Assembly (NCBI RefSeq): GCF_003797765.1
Contig: NZ_RKMB01000007.1
Span: 124,001-188,000, forward strand
From: Ramlibacter sp. WS9
Lineage (GTDB): Bacteria > Pseudomonadota > Gammaproteobacteria > Burkholderiales > Burkholderiaceae_C
Length of the DNA: 64,000 bases
Direction of reading: 5' to 3'
How positions within the stretch are numbered: position 1 is the stretch's first letter; each line of letters begins with the position of its first letter. A program made the position numbers and the translations under genes. The notes beneath the pieces are model-generated. The model was not told the DNA's origin. It saw only the letters and a program-made list of their open reading frames with translations, and made no database searches. Below, one piece after another: positions 38,227 to 45,968 of this stretch.

Positions 38227-39069
38227 TCAGGAGTCGAGCGCGTCGGGGTTCTTCAGGGATTTCTTGTCTTCCGAAAGCAGGCGGCGCTCGACCTTCTTCA
38301 CGTCTTCTGCGGGCGGCAGGCTTTCGGGGCGGATGCCCCGTTCCAACAGCGTTTTCCGCACCGCTTCGTTGTTGGTGATGTGCTCCTTCGAGATGGCCCG
38401 CTCACTACCCAGCTGATGCTGACGCGCATTGAAGATGGTGATTTCGGTGGCGAAGTCCTTGGCCTTCAGGATGATGGTCGGTGCAAAGTCGGCCAACGGC
38501 CGGCTGTCGGGCACCTTCCACTGTGCCTTCATGGCCTGGGTGGATTTGCCGAACAGCGCATGATCGCCCTTGCTACGGATGAGCGCAAAGTCTTGGTTGT
38601 TACCGGCCTGCTCAAAAATCACGTCGGAAAGCTCCTTCTCCGTCGCGGTGAGCTTTTTTCGGGCAGAGATGCGCTCTGCATCCAGCAGGCGCTGCTCGAT
38701 CAGCTCCGCGCGGCGCGTCTGAACGGCGAAATAGGTTTGCGCAAAGGCGATTTCCTGCTTCTTGGGGTCGCCGTTCTGGGCGATCAGGTAGCAGGCGTAG
38801 CGGGTGAGCATCAAGTCATCCACTTCGCGCTGGCTGCCTGAGCCGAGGTCGACCATTTTGTTGACGTCAACAAAATGGTCTGCGACTGCATGGCCGGACA
38901 CTTCGCAAGCCACTTTCGCCTTGGAAATGACAGTCAAGAAATTGCGCCACTCCGCATAGCCCAACAGGAACTGCAAGTCTCGGGCAAGCCAATACTCGGT
39001 TCCGCCCTCCGTCTGCTGCGCATGGCCCTCAAAGCTTGTGGTCAACGAATGGACAAGTTCTTTCTTCAT
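38227..39069 (-). CDS. dinD: DinD-family DNA-damage-inducible protein
   Basis: A 280-residue DinD homologue. Family features are TEYWLARDLQFLLGYAEWRN, MLTRYACYLIAQNGDPKKQE, IAFAQTYFAVQTRRAELIEQ and a C-terminal ITNNEAVRKTLLERGIRPE. In E. coli DinD is SOS-induced and antagonises RecA filaments. Here it lies between res and mod with gaps of 14 bp and 1 bp. It therefore cannot have its own LexA-controlled promoter and is expressed with the restriction genes. A 30 bp perfect DNA palindrome occurs in its coding sequence at 38851-38880. Confidence 0.92.
   Translation of the reverse strand: MKKELVHSLTTSFEGHAQQTEGGTEYWLARDLQFLLGYAEWRNFLTVISKAKVACEVSGHAVADHFVDVNKMVDLGSGSQREVDDLMLTRYACYLIAQNGDPKKQEIAFAQTYFAVQTRRAELIEQRLLDAERISARKKLTATEKELSDVIFEQAGNNQDFALIRSKGDHALFGKSTQAMKAQWKVPDSRPLADFAPTIILKAKDFATEITIFNARQHQLGSERAISKEHITNNEAVRKTLLERGIRPESLPPAEDVKKVERRLLSEDKKSLKNPDALDS
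38851..38880. repeat. Perfect 30 bp palindrome within dinD
   Basis: The left arm is GACCATTTTGTTGAC and the right arm is its exact reverse complement with no loop, centred on GACGTC. It encodes the DHFVDVNKMV stretch of DinD. The AT-rich codons used here (TTT, GTT, AAA) stand out against the GC-rich surroundings. Confidence 0.9.
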
Positions 39070-39083
39070 TTTTCGCTCCTCGC

Positions 39084-40976
39084 CTACTGAGATTTCAACA
39101 GCGCCATCACCATTCGATCGAACGCAGCCTCGACCTTTTCGGCGAAATCTGCTTGCATCTGGTAGACCTCGGTGAACTCCGCGAAGCCCCAGCGCCCATG
39201 CGTGCCGAGGTTATTGACGCCGGGAATCCAGTAGACATCCATCGTCTCCTTCTTCACCTTCGCATCTTCGCCGCGAAAGCCCTTGATCTCGACGACCAGA
39301 TTGAGAAGATCGCTCTCGCCGTGGCCATCGTCGACACGGACGATGAAGTCGGGCCGGTAGTGGTGCATCTCGGAGCCATACCGATAAGGCACTTCCAGCC
39401 CCAGATTGTGGTTCTTCACGTAGGCCCGCACGCGTGGGTGTGCCTCGGCCACACGGCAAAATTCGGCCTCCCAATCGCTGTCCAGAATGACCCAGTTCAG
39501 TTGGCAGGCTTTCGCGCTGGTCTCCCAGCGCTCCGTCTTCGAGGTATTGAAGTTGACGTGTGCGGTGCTGCCCGTGGGGTTGTACGGGTCGAGTACGGCT
39601 TTGATGGGCCGGGTGCCGATCAGCGCGCGGTTGATGCCGGCGGTGATCTTGTCGCAGGCCATGTCCGCCAGCATCTTGTATTTGAGTTGGGCCGGATACG
39701 TGCCACCCATGCACTTCAGATAGCCGCCATCGAGCCACTGGCGCGCGATGCGCTTGAGTTGACCGAACAGGTGCAATTGCGGCTCGCCGTCGGCGTCGCG
39801 CCACTTGCTCAGGACCAGGTGAGACGTGAGTTCGTACACCACCTGAGACGGCCGGACGTCGCCGGTGTGCACCAGGTTCAGGTCTACGGTTTCGCCGATG
39901 ATGCCGGACTGGCGCGTCTCGGTGGCACCGACCAGCTCTGGGGTCAGCGTCAATACCGATTCGTCATTGAACTCGGCGGTGAGGCGCTCTTCGGGCAGCT
40001 CCGCACGATAGCCTTGGACGCGTGGAAATCGAATTTCCAACGCATCACGGTCGGGGCGGACGGCCTTGACCTGAATCGTCTCGCGCGGCTTCTGCGGCGG
40101 CGCGACCACCGGTTTGGCATTGAAGTCAAACGGGATGCCGAGCACGTCGGCGTACTCGACGTTGAAGAGCCCTTCTTCATTCAGTTCGTACGACTGCCTG
40201 CGTAGCGCACGACCAATGACCTGCTCGCACAGCAATTGGGTACCAAAGGCGCGGACGCCCAGCACGTGCGTGACGGTGTTTGTGTCCCAGCCTTCAGTGA
40301 GCATGGATACGGAGACAACGCAGCGGATGGAGTCGCCCAGGCGCCCGGCCTTGCCGACCGTGTTCATTACCTCGCGCAGTAGGTCCTGGTCCGTAATGTT
40401 CTGGCCTGCTTGCGAATCGCCGGTGCGCTCCACGATTTCGCGGCGAAAGCGCTCGATCTCGTCGGCCGCCATGCCGCGGAAGTTGTCGTCCAGCGCTTCG
40501 CCGGATTCGAGTTGCTCGCTGTCGATCAGCAAGGTGCGCGGCCGGCCGAGCGCGTTGCCGTGTTCGTCGTGATTGCGAAAAAGGGGCAGCCGGCCTTCAA
40601 TCAGCTTGCTGGTCCCATCCTTGTGAGGCTGCTGAAATCCGGAGATGTAGTCGTAGACCAGCTTCGATGCCGAAGTGTTGTTGCAGACGACGATGAAGCA
40701 AGGCGGCACGGAAATCTTTTCCTGCACCCAGAGCGCGAAGGTCTTTTCGTAGTGGCCGTACAGCGCTTCGAGAGCGGTTTGCAGCTGGGTTGGCAGGTCA
40801 AGCGGATTCAGCCCTTCTGCCTTGCCCCGGCCCTTCTTGGGCATCTTGGCGCGGATGTGTTCCCAGAGGTTGCGAAACATCGGCATCTCGGCGCCAGGAA
40901 TGTTGTCGGCCACCGGCACACGGGGCAGCTTGACGATGCCGCACTCGATAGCGTCCATGAGCGAGAAGTCGCTCAT
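39084..40976 (-). CDS. Type III restriction enzyme Res, C-terminal part (after in-frame stop)
   Basis: A 630-residue frame continuing the Res protein beyond an amber codon. It starts MSDFSLMDAIECGIVKLPRV, which aligns with the middle of intact Res proteins. It contains the second helicase domain (VSMLTEGWDTNTVTHVLGVR; LLCEQVIGRALRRQSYE) and a C-terminal PD-(D/E)XK nuclease (HYRPDFIVRVDDG, then NLVVEIKGFRGED). The ATG at 40976 lies one codon past the stop, so reinitiation is possible, but only a weak Shine-Dalgarno is present. Without the N-terminal ATPase half it should not restrict DNA unless the halves associate or the stop is read through. Confidence 0.85.
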   Translation of the reverse strand: MSDFSLMDAIECGIVKLPRVPVADNIPGAEMPMFRNLWEHIRAKMPKKGRGKAEGLNPLDLPTQLQTALEALYGHYEKTFALWVQEKISVPPCFIVVCNNTSASKLVYDYISGFQQPHKDGTSKLIEGRLPLFRNHDEHGNALGRPRTLLIDSEQLESGEALDDNFRGMAADEIERFRREIVERTGDSQAGQNITDQDLLREVMNTVGKAGRLGDSIRCVVSVSMLTEGWDTNTVTHVLGVRAFGTQLLCEQVIGRALRRQSYELNEEGLFNVEYADVLGIPFDFNAKPVVAPPQKPRETIQVKAVRPDRDALEIRFPRVQGYRAELPEERLTAEFNDESVLTLTPELVGATETRQSGIIGETVDLNLVHTGDVRPSQVVYELTSHLVLSKWRDADGEPQLHLFGQLKRIARQWLDGGYLKCMGGTYPAQLKYKMLADMACDKITAGINRALIGTRPIKAVLDPYNPTGSTAHVNFNTSKTERWETSAKACQLNWVILDSDWEAEFCRVAEAHPRVRAYVKNHNLGLEVPYRYGSEMHHYRPDFIVRVDDGHGESDLLNLVVEIKGFRGEDAKVKKETMDVYWIPGVNNLGTHGRWGFAEFTEVYQMQADFAEKVEAAFDRMVMALLKSQ

Positions 40977-40979
40977 GGT

Positions 40980-40982
40980 CTA
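40980..40982 (-). other. In-frame amber codon splitting res
   Basis: TAG at the position of a Trp expected in the type III Res family. The codons on both sides read CCC TAG ACC ATG AGC in one continuous frame. It is either a real nonsense mutation, a sequencing error, or a suppressed or programmed stop. Confidence 0.85.
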
Positions 40983-42134
40983 GGGGAACAGGGTGCCTTC
41001 GGCGTAGCCCGAGCCGCGCAAGAAGAACGGCGTGGCCGACAGGTCGAAGACGCGGGCAACGCCGAGTTTGCGATTGACGGCTTCGAGCCCGGAAATCCAC
41101 AAACGAGCTGCTTCGTTGTTTTCTTCGGCTTCCTTCTTCTCTTCGCCCTTCAACTCTTCGTCTGCTACCTTGGCGCCGGGCTTCTCTCGATAGCAGTGGT
41201 GGGCTTCGTCGTTGACGACCAGGATGTTGCTCATGCCCATCAGGTCGGGCATGACGCGCTGGAGCATCTGGCCTTCGGTCTCCAGCGTATTCAGTTCGTC
41301 GCCGCCCCGGCCCTGCAACAGCAAGCGCCCGCCCTTGGACAACTCCATGCGCTCGCGCAGCTTGAACGCGTGGTAATTGGTGATGACGATCTTGGCGCGC
41401 TCCAGATCACCCAGCATGTCACTCGGCACCAGTTCGCGGCTGGCGTAGTAGCTGTCGGGGTCGTTGGGCTGCAGGACGCGCAGCCGGTCCTTGATGGTGA
41501 GCCCGGGCGCGACCAGGAGAAAACCACGGGTGAATTTCTTGCTGTTCGGCCGGCGCACCGCGTTCACCGTTTGCCAGGCAATGAGCATCGCCATCACCGT
41601 TGTCTTGCCCGCGCCGGTCGCCAGCTTGAGGGCAAGGCGCATCAGTTCGGGGTTGGCGTCGTTGTTGGCATTGGCAAGGTGATCCATGAAAACCTGACCC
41701 ACTTTGCCCAATTGGGGCGCCACCTCGGTCAACCATATGGCGGTTTCCGCAGCCTCGACTTGACAGAAGAATGGGCGAACACCGCCAAATTCGTGATGCC
41801 GCCAGTGCTGCAGCAGGCGTGCCGTTTCCGGCGTCACGCGCCAATCGCTCGGGTTCTTCAGCGCGCGCCACTTGTCCACCTCGGTGCGGACGGAGTTGAT
41901 GATTGCGGAGTGATATTGCTGCGCCTGGCTGGAAAGCGCTTCGTCGAAAAGGAGGGCCTCTTGCTGGGCTCCCTTTTGCTTCTTCGGTTTGGGAATCGGC
42001 GTGATGAACTCCGCCGGCCTGCGCTTGTCGATGATCTGCTGGGTCGGCTGGCCTGTTTTGTCAAGTTCCCAATAGCGTCCAGGATACCCGTAAGGGGAAT
42101 TCAGTATTGGTTTCTCGAAAAACAGATTCGTCAT
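40980..42134 (-). CDS. Type III restriction enzyme Res, N-terminal part (truncated by amber codon)
   Basis: A 384-residue frame holding the first helicase domain of Res: Walker A LATGAGKTTVMAMLIAW, DEAH-type motif VNDEAHHCYRE and motif III FDLSATPFF. It ends ...YAEGTLFP at TAG 40982-40980, exactly where family members continue with Trp (F-P-W-T-x-S-D-F). One base change, TGG to TAG, explains the break, and the frame continues without shift into the 39084-40976 part. It is the first gene of the operon. The upstream gap (42135-42210) shows no clear promoter. Confidence 0.85.
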   Translation of the reverse strand: MTNLFFEKPILNSPYGYPGRYWELDKTGQPTQQIIDKRRPAEFITPIPKPKKQKGAQQEALLFDEALSSQAQQYHSAIINSVRTEVDKWRALKNPSDWRVTPETARLLQHWRHHEFGGVRPFFCQVEAAETAIWLTEVAPQLGKVGQVFMDHLANANNDANPELMRLALKLATGAGKTTVMAMLIAWQTVNAVRRPNSKKFTRGFLLVAPGLTIKDRLRVLQPNDPDSYYASRELVPSDMLGDLERAKIVITNYHAFKLRERMELSKGGRLLLQGRGGDELNTLETEGQMLQRVMPDLMGMSNILVVNDEAHHCYREKPGAKVADEELKGEEKKEAEENNEAARLWISGLEAVNRKLGVARVFDLSATPFFLRGSGYAEGTLFP

Positions 42135-42210
42135 GGTCCCTGCAGCCTAAGGCCGTCGTCCTCTCGGAGGATTCTAGAGACAGACGAGCTACCGGGCCAC
42201 TCGAAATGAC

Positions 42211-42239
42211 AAAAGCCCGGCGATATTCGGGCCGGGCTT
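42211..42239 (-). terminator. Intrinsic terminator after the Bug-protein operon
   Basis: AAGCCCGGC and its complement form a 9 bp stem with a nine-base loop. On the minus strand it is followed by TTTT. It lies about 50 bp beyond the stop of the Bug gene (42289), and would end the tartrate-dehydrogenase-like operon before the res gene. Confidence 0.75.
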
Positions 42240-42249
42240 GATTTGGAGA

Positions 42250-42280
42250 CATGGATTGCGGGTCGGAGCCCGCAATGACA
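42250..42280. repeat. Palindromic repeat, family C variant
   Basis: CATGGATTGCGGGTCGGAGC followed by CCGCAATGACA. It has the same outline as the reverse complement of the 24366 copy (CATGGATGCC...GGCATGACA), but the stem has changed on both sides (TGCGGG/CCCGCA), which points to conservation of structure rather than sequence. It sits between the Bug gene stop and the terminator. Confidence 0.7.
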
Positions 42281-42288
42281 GCCCTTAG

Positions 42289-43254
42289 CTACTTTTTGCC
42301 GAGGCCGAGCCGCTGGGCACCTTCGGTGTACAGCTTGGTCTTGTCCTTCATGAACGCGTCCATCTGGTCCACGCCCACGTTGACCAGCTCGAAGCCGCTC
42401 TTGGCCGCCAGCTCCTTCATCTCAGGCTCGTTGTTCAACGCGGCCCACAGGTCCGACAGGCGCTTGCGCTCGGCCGACGGTGTCGACTTGGGCACGCCGA
42501 TGCCGCGGTAGGCGCCGTCGACCCAGTCCACGCCCAGCTCACGGAAGGTCGGCACGTCCGGCAGCAGGGGATGCCGCTTTTCCATCGCGACGGCGAGCGC
42601 GCGCACCTTGCCCTTGTTGTTGATAGCGAACGCCGTGTACGTCACGGCGCCGTCGATCTGGTTGCCCACCACGGCCAACGACATGTCGCCCGTGCCCTTG
42701 TAGGGAACGTAGGTGCTCTTGATGTTGAATGCCGCGTTCAGGCGCTCATGTGACGCATGGTTCGCCGAGTTGAGGCCCGAGCCGCCCAGGCTCATCTTGC
42801 CCGGATCCTTCTTCGCGGCCGCGATGAAGTCCTGGAAAGTCTTGTGCGGGCTCGCGTCGGGCACCACCAGTGCATCGGGCGTGAAGTGGAACCAGAACAC
42901 CGGCGTCACATCGGCGGTCTTGTACTGCACCTGGCCTTCGATCGGCTGGAACACGATGTGCGGCAGGTTGACGCCCACGATGTTCAGTCCGTCGCCCGGA
43001 AGCTGGTTCATCTGCGACCACATCAGGCCGCCGCCGGCGCCGGCCCTGTACTGGATGATGGTGTCGACCGCAGGGCATTTCTTCTTGAGCACGACTTGCT
43101 GGTGGCGCGCCGACAGGTCCGACTCGCCGCCCGGCGGGAAGGCTTGCCAGTAGTTGACGTTCTTGTCGGGACAGCCTTGGGCCATTGCCGAAGTGGCCGA
43201 CAGCGCCAGCGCTACAAAAGATGCTGCGGCATAGGTTGCGATACGGAAGTTCAT
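42289..43254 (-). CDS. Bug-family substrate-binding protein (second copy)
   Basis: A 321-residue periplasmic binding protein with signal peptide (cleavage after SAMA). It differs from the copy at 28280 in the opening (VNYWQAFPPGGESDLSARHQ) and resembles a more distant Bug branch; YVPYKGTGDMSLAVVGNQID is the usual family loop. Last gene of an operon with the amidohydrolase (23 bp upstream) and the dehydrogenase; the ligand may be a dicarboxylate such as tartrate, by context only. Confidence 0.92.
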   Translation of the reverse strand: MNFRIATYAAASFVALALSATSAMAQGCPDKNVNYWQAFPPGGESDLSARHQQVVLKKKCPAVDTIIQYRAGAGGGLMWSQMNQLPGDGLNIVGVNLPHIVFQPIEGQVQYKTADVTPVFWFHFTPDALVVPDASPHKTFQDFIAAAKKDPGKMSLGGSGLNSANHASHERLNAAFNIKSTYVPYKGTGDMSLAVVGNQIDGAVTYTAFAINNKGKVRALAVAMEKRHPLLPDVPTFRELGVDWVDGAYRGIGVPKSTPSAERKRLSDLWAALNNEPEMKELAAKSGFELVNVGVDQMDAFMKDKTKLYTEGAQRLGLGKK

Positions 43255-43277
43255 GTACTGCGTCTCCTTGGGTTATT

Positions 43278-44744
43278 TCAAGCTTGCACTGCGAATTGCT
43301 CGGCACGCTTGAGCGCGAAGAACTCTCGCCGGTTGCGCGGGCCGTATGTATCGAACGTCGGGTCGGCTTGCGGCAGGTATTCCGCCTTCGCCTTGCCCAC
43401 CGGGTCCTTCCGAAGCTTCGGGCGCATCGCGGGGGCATCGACGCCGTACACGCGCGCGCCGTTCAGGCCGAATACCTGGCGCTTCAGTGCGGGCGTGAGC
43501 GCCGGATACCCGTGCCGCTGCTGGAAGCTTTCGGAGATCTGGAAAGCACGGAAGGCCTGGATCTGGTCCTGCGGGCTCCCGTACCAGATGGAATCGGTGC
43601 CCCAAAGCACGTTGTTGGCGCCGACATGCTTGAGCAGCTTGCCCATCAGGTGCGCGGCCCAGTCGGTGTTGCGCATCACGATGCGCCAGGTGGTGCCGAG
43701 TTCGGCGTACACGTTGGCGTTCGGTGCGATGCCGTTGGCGCGCAGCGAATTCACCAGGTCGTCGACGCCCGAGCCGTTGTGCTCCTGGTAGGCGCCTTCT
43801 CCGCGGTAAGGATTGAAGCCCGCGTGGTAGACGATGAAGTTCATGTCGGGATACCGCTTGGCCACCACGCCGATGTCGCGGCACCCGGCGAACTGCACGC
43901 CGCGGGGCGAAAGCGGAATGCCCTTGTGCACGCAGATGTTGCGCACACCCAGCTTGCGCGCCTGCTCGATGAGCGGCAGGCCCAGCTTTTCGTCATCGAG
44001 CCAGAAGCCGCCGGGGCCTTGGGGATCGGGATCGAACTGCGTATAGGTCTTGAAACCGGCCACCTTGACCGACGCCGCGTGCGCCTGCATGCGGTCGAGC
44101 GCGCCGGGCTCCGCCGGGTTGACCGGCGCGTGCACCAGCAGCCGCTCGGTACCGTCGAGCGCGTCGAGCACCCGCTTCGACGCCAGCGCCTCCTCGTGCG
44201 TGAGCGGTGCGTTGGCCATCGTCGACGGCACATGCGACAACACCGCCATGCTGGTGTCGCTGTCGAAGAACACGTCCTTCACGAGCGCTTCGCGCGAGAG
44301 GCAAGTGAGCGGATCGGTCTCCTTACAGCTGTTGGCCGCCTGGAAAGCGCGCAGCGCCGTCTCCCATGCGTTGCCGGGCCGCCGCCAGGCGCCTGCTGGA
44401 TTCACGTGATGCAGCTGCACGTCGAAGATGAATTCATCGCCGCCGATCGCAGCCTGCGCCACCTGCGGGTCGAATTGCGCTTCGGGGTCGATCACGAAGC
44501 GGCCGCCTGAACGCCCGTTCGCCGCGAAGACGCTGTCGAAGGCAAACAGCGTGGCGGCCGCACCGCACACCGACGCCAAATACTTGCGCCTCGGCATGCC
44601 GGTGCGCTGCGCCGCGGTCTGCGTGGCCGACCACGCGCCTGCGTTGGCCTGCCGCTCCAGCGGTGTGAGGGCAATGGGTGCGTACTCGCCGTTGCTGGTG
44701 CTGTCCAGCTTGATGGGCAGGCGCAGGTCGTCGCTTCGGTTCAT
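43278..44744 (-). CDS. Amidohydrolase family protein with Tat-like signal
   Basis: A 488-residue protein of the amidohydrolase_2 (TIM-barrel metal-dependent hydrolase) type. An N-terminal extension of about 50 residues precedes a twin-arginine-like segment MPRRKYLASVCGAAATLFAF, so it is probably exported. Metal-binding candidates are D/H in FIFDVQLHHVNPAG, the His of NICVHKG, the His of FIVYHAGFNPY and the Asp of NVLWGTDSIWYG near the C-terminus. Members hydrolyse or decarboxylate varied substrates; the true one is unknown. GGAGG precedes the ATG. The dehydrogenase gene lies 43 bp upstream. Confidence 0.87.
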   Translation of the reverse strand: MNRSDDLRLPIKLDSTSNGEYAPIALTPLERQANAGAWSATQTAAQRTGMPRRKYLASVCGAAATLFAFDSVFAANGRSGGRFVIDPEAQFDPQVAQAAIGGDEFIFDVQLHHVNPAGAWRRPGNAWETALRAFQAANSCKETDPLTCLSREALVKDVFFDSDTSMAVLSHVPSTMANAPLTHEEALASKRVLDALDGTERLLVHAPVNPAEPGALDRMQAHAASVKVAGFKTYTQFDPDPQGPGGFWLDDEKLGLPLIEQARKLGVRNICVHKGIPLSPRGVQFAGCRDIGVVAKRYPDMNFIVYHAGFNPYRGEGAYQEHNGSGVDDLVNSLRANGIAPNANVYAELGTTWRIVMRNTDWAAHLMGKLLKHVGANNVLWGTDSIWYGSPQDQIQAFRAFQISESFQQRHGYPALTPALKRQVFGLNGARVYGVDAPAMRPKLRKDPVGKAKAEYLPQADPTFDTYGPRNRREFFALKRAEQFAVQA

Positions 44745-44787
44745 GGAGAGCCTCCTGCACGGACCTTAGCACCGGCTCCGCGCGTTC

Positions 44788-45861
44788 TCAATGCGGGCGA
44801 ACGAGGTATTCGCAGACGGCCGCGGTTACCTGGGCGGTGGTGGCGGTGCCGCCAAGGTCGCCGGTGTGCAGTCGCGTGTCGGCCGTGATCGCCTCGATGG
44901 CCTTCATCAGCCGCTGCGCCGCCGCGACCTCTCCGAGATGTTCGAGCAACATCACGCAGCTCCAGAACGTGCCCACGGGGTTTGCCAGCCCTTTGCCCAT
45001 GATGTCGAACGCGGAGCCGTGGATGGGCTCGAACATGGACGGGTAGCGTCGCTCCGGATCGATGTTGCCGGTGGGCGCGATGCCCAGGCTGCCGGCCAAC
45101 GCGGCGGCGAGATCGGAAAGGATGTCGGCGTGCAGGTTGGTCGCGACCAGCGTGTCCAGCGAAGCGGGCCGGTTGACCATGCGCGCAGTGCAAGCATCGA
45201 CCAACTCCTTGTCCCACTTGACATGGGGGAACTCCCGGCTGATCTGCAGCGCGATCTCGTCCCACATCACCATGGCGTGGCGCTGGGCGTTGGACTTGGT
45301 GACGACGGTGAGCAGCTTGCGCGGCCGGGCCTCTGCCAGCCTGAATGCAAACCGCATGATGCGTTCCACGCCCGCGCGCGTCATCATGCTCACGTCCGTG
45401 GCCACTTCGATCGGATGTCCCTGATGCGCCCGGCCGCCCACGCCCGCGTATTCGCCCTCGGAGTTCTCGCGCACGATCACCCAGTCAAGATCCTTCGGCG
45501 CGCAGCGTTTGAGCGGCCCGTCGATGCCGGGCAGGATGCGCGTCGGCCGCACGTTGGCGTACTGGTCGAACCCCTGGCAGATCTTGAGGCGCAGGCCCCA
45601 CAGCGTGATGTGATCGGGGATGTGCGGATCGCCGGCGGAACCGAACAGGATGGCGTCCATGCCGCGCAGCGCGTCGAGGCCATCGGCGGGCATCATCTCG
45701 CCTTGCGCGCGATACCAGTCGCCGCCCCAGCCGAAGCTGGTGAATTCGAAAGCGAAATCCCCGCGCGAGCGGGCCAGGGCTTCCAGCACGGTCCGCCCGG
45801 CCGGAACCACTTCCTTGCCGATGCCGTCGCCGGGAATGCAAGCGATCTTGTAAGTCTTCAT
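44788..45861 (-). CDS. ttuC: Tartrate dehydrogenase/decarboxylase-like enzyme (TtuC family)
   Basis: A 357-residue NAD-dependent beta-decarboxylating dehydrogenase. IACIPGDGIGKEVVPAG at the N-terminus, LRLKICQGFDQYANVRPTRI, VIVRENSEGEYAGVGGRAHQ and the metal/cofactor region TNLHADILSDLAAALAGSLG, ending in FEPIHGSAFDIMGKGLANP, match tartrate dehydrogenases (TtuC/YeaU). It likely oxidises tartrate or D-malate. First gene of the operon with the amidohydrolase and Bug protein. A perfect palindrome lies 71-100 bp upstream and may be the regulator site. Confidence 0.93.
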   Translation of the reverse strand: MKTYKIACIPGDGIGKEVVPAGRTVLEALARSRGDFAFEFTSFGWGGDWYRAQGEMMPADGLDALRGMDAILFGSAGDPHIPDHITLWGLRLKICQGFDQYANVRPTRILPGIDGPLKRCAPKDLDWVIVRENSEGEYAGVGGRAHQGHPIEVATDVSMMTRAGVERIMRFAFRLAEARPRKLLTVVTKSNAQRHAMVMWDEIALQISREFPHVKWDKELVDACTARMVNRPASLDTLVATNLHADILSDLAAALAGSLGIAPTGNIDPERRYPSMFEPIHGSAFDIMGKGLANPVGTFWSCVMLLEHLGEVAAAQRLMKAIEAITADTRLHTGDLGGTATTAQVTAAVCEYLVRPH

Positions 45862-45931
45862 CGATTCGTCCTGTGTGGGTACAGGAGCGAATCTACGGCT
45901 TGTGGCGCGGAAAGGAGCGCGCTGGATTCAA

Positions 45932-45961
45932 GGCATTGTTCACCTGGAGGTGAACAATGCC
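45932..45961. promoter_or_regulatory. Perfect inverted repeat upstream of the ttuC-like operon
   Basis: GGCATTGTTCACCT and its exact complement are separated by two bases (GG). It lies between the TIR-like gene's stop (45969) and the ttuC-like start (45861), both minus-strand. It could be an operator (TTGTTCACC-N4-type dyad suits a LysR or GntR protein) or a terminator for the TIR-like gene; no T-run follows, which favours an operator. Confidence 0.6.
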
Positions 45962-45968
45962 CGGCGCA

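Noticed and set aside
42135-42210. tRNA-like sequence (CGGTAGCTC on the minus strand)
   Set aside because: No acceptor stem, anticodon arm or T-loop could be paired; probably the 5' leader of res.
45932-45961. Intrinsic terminator for the TIR-like gene
   Set aside because: The perfect stem lacks a following T-run and the dyad looks more like an operator; kept as a regulatory site.
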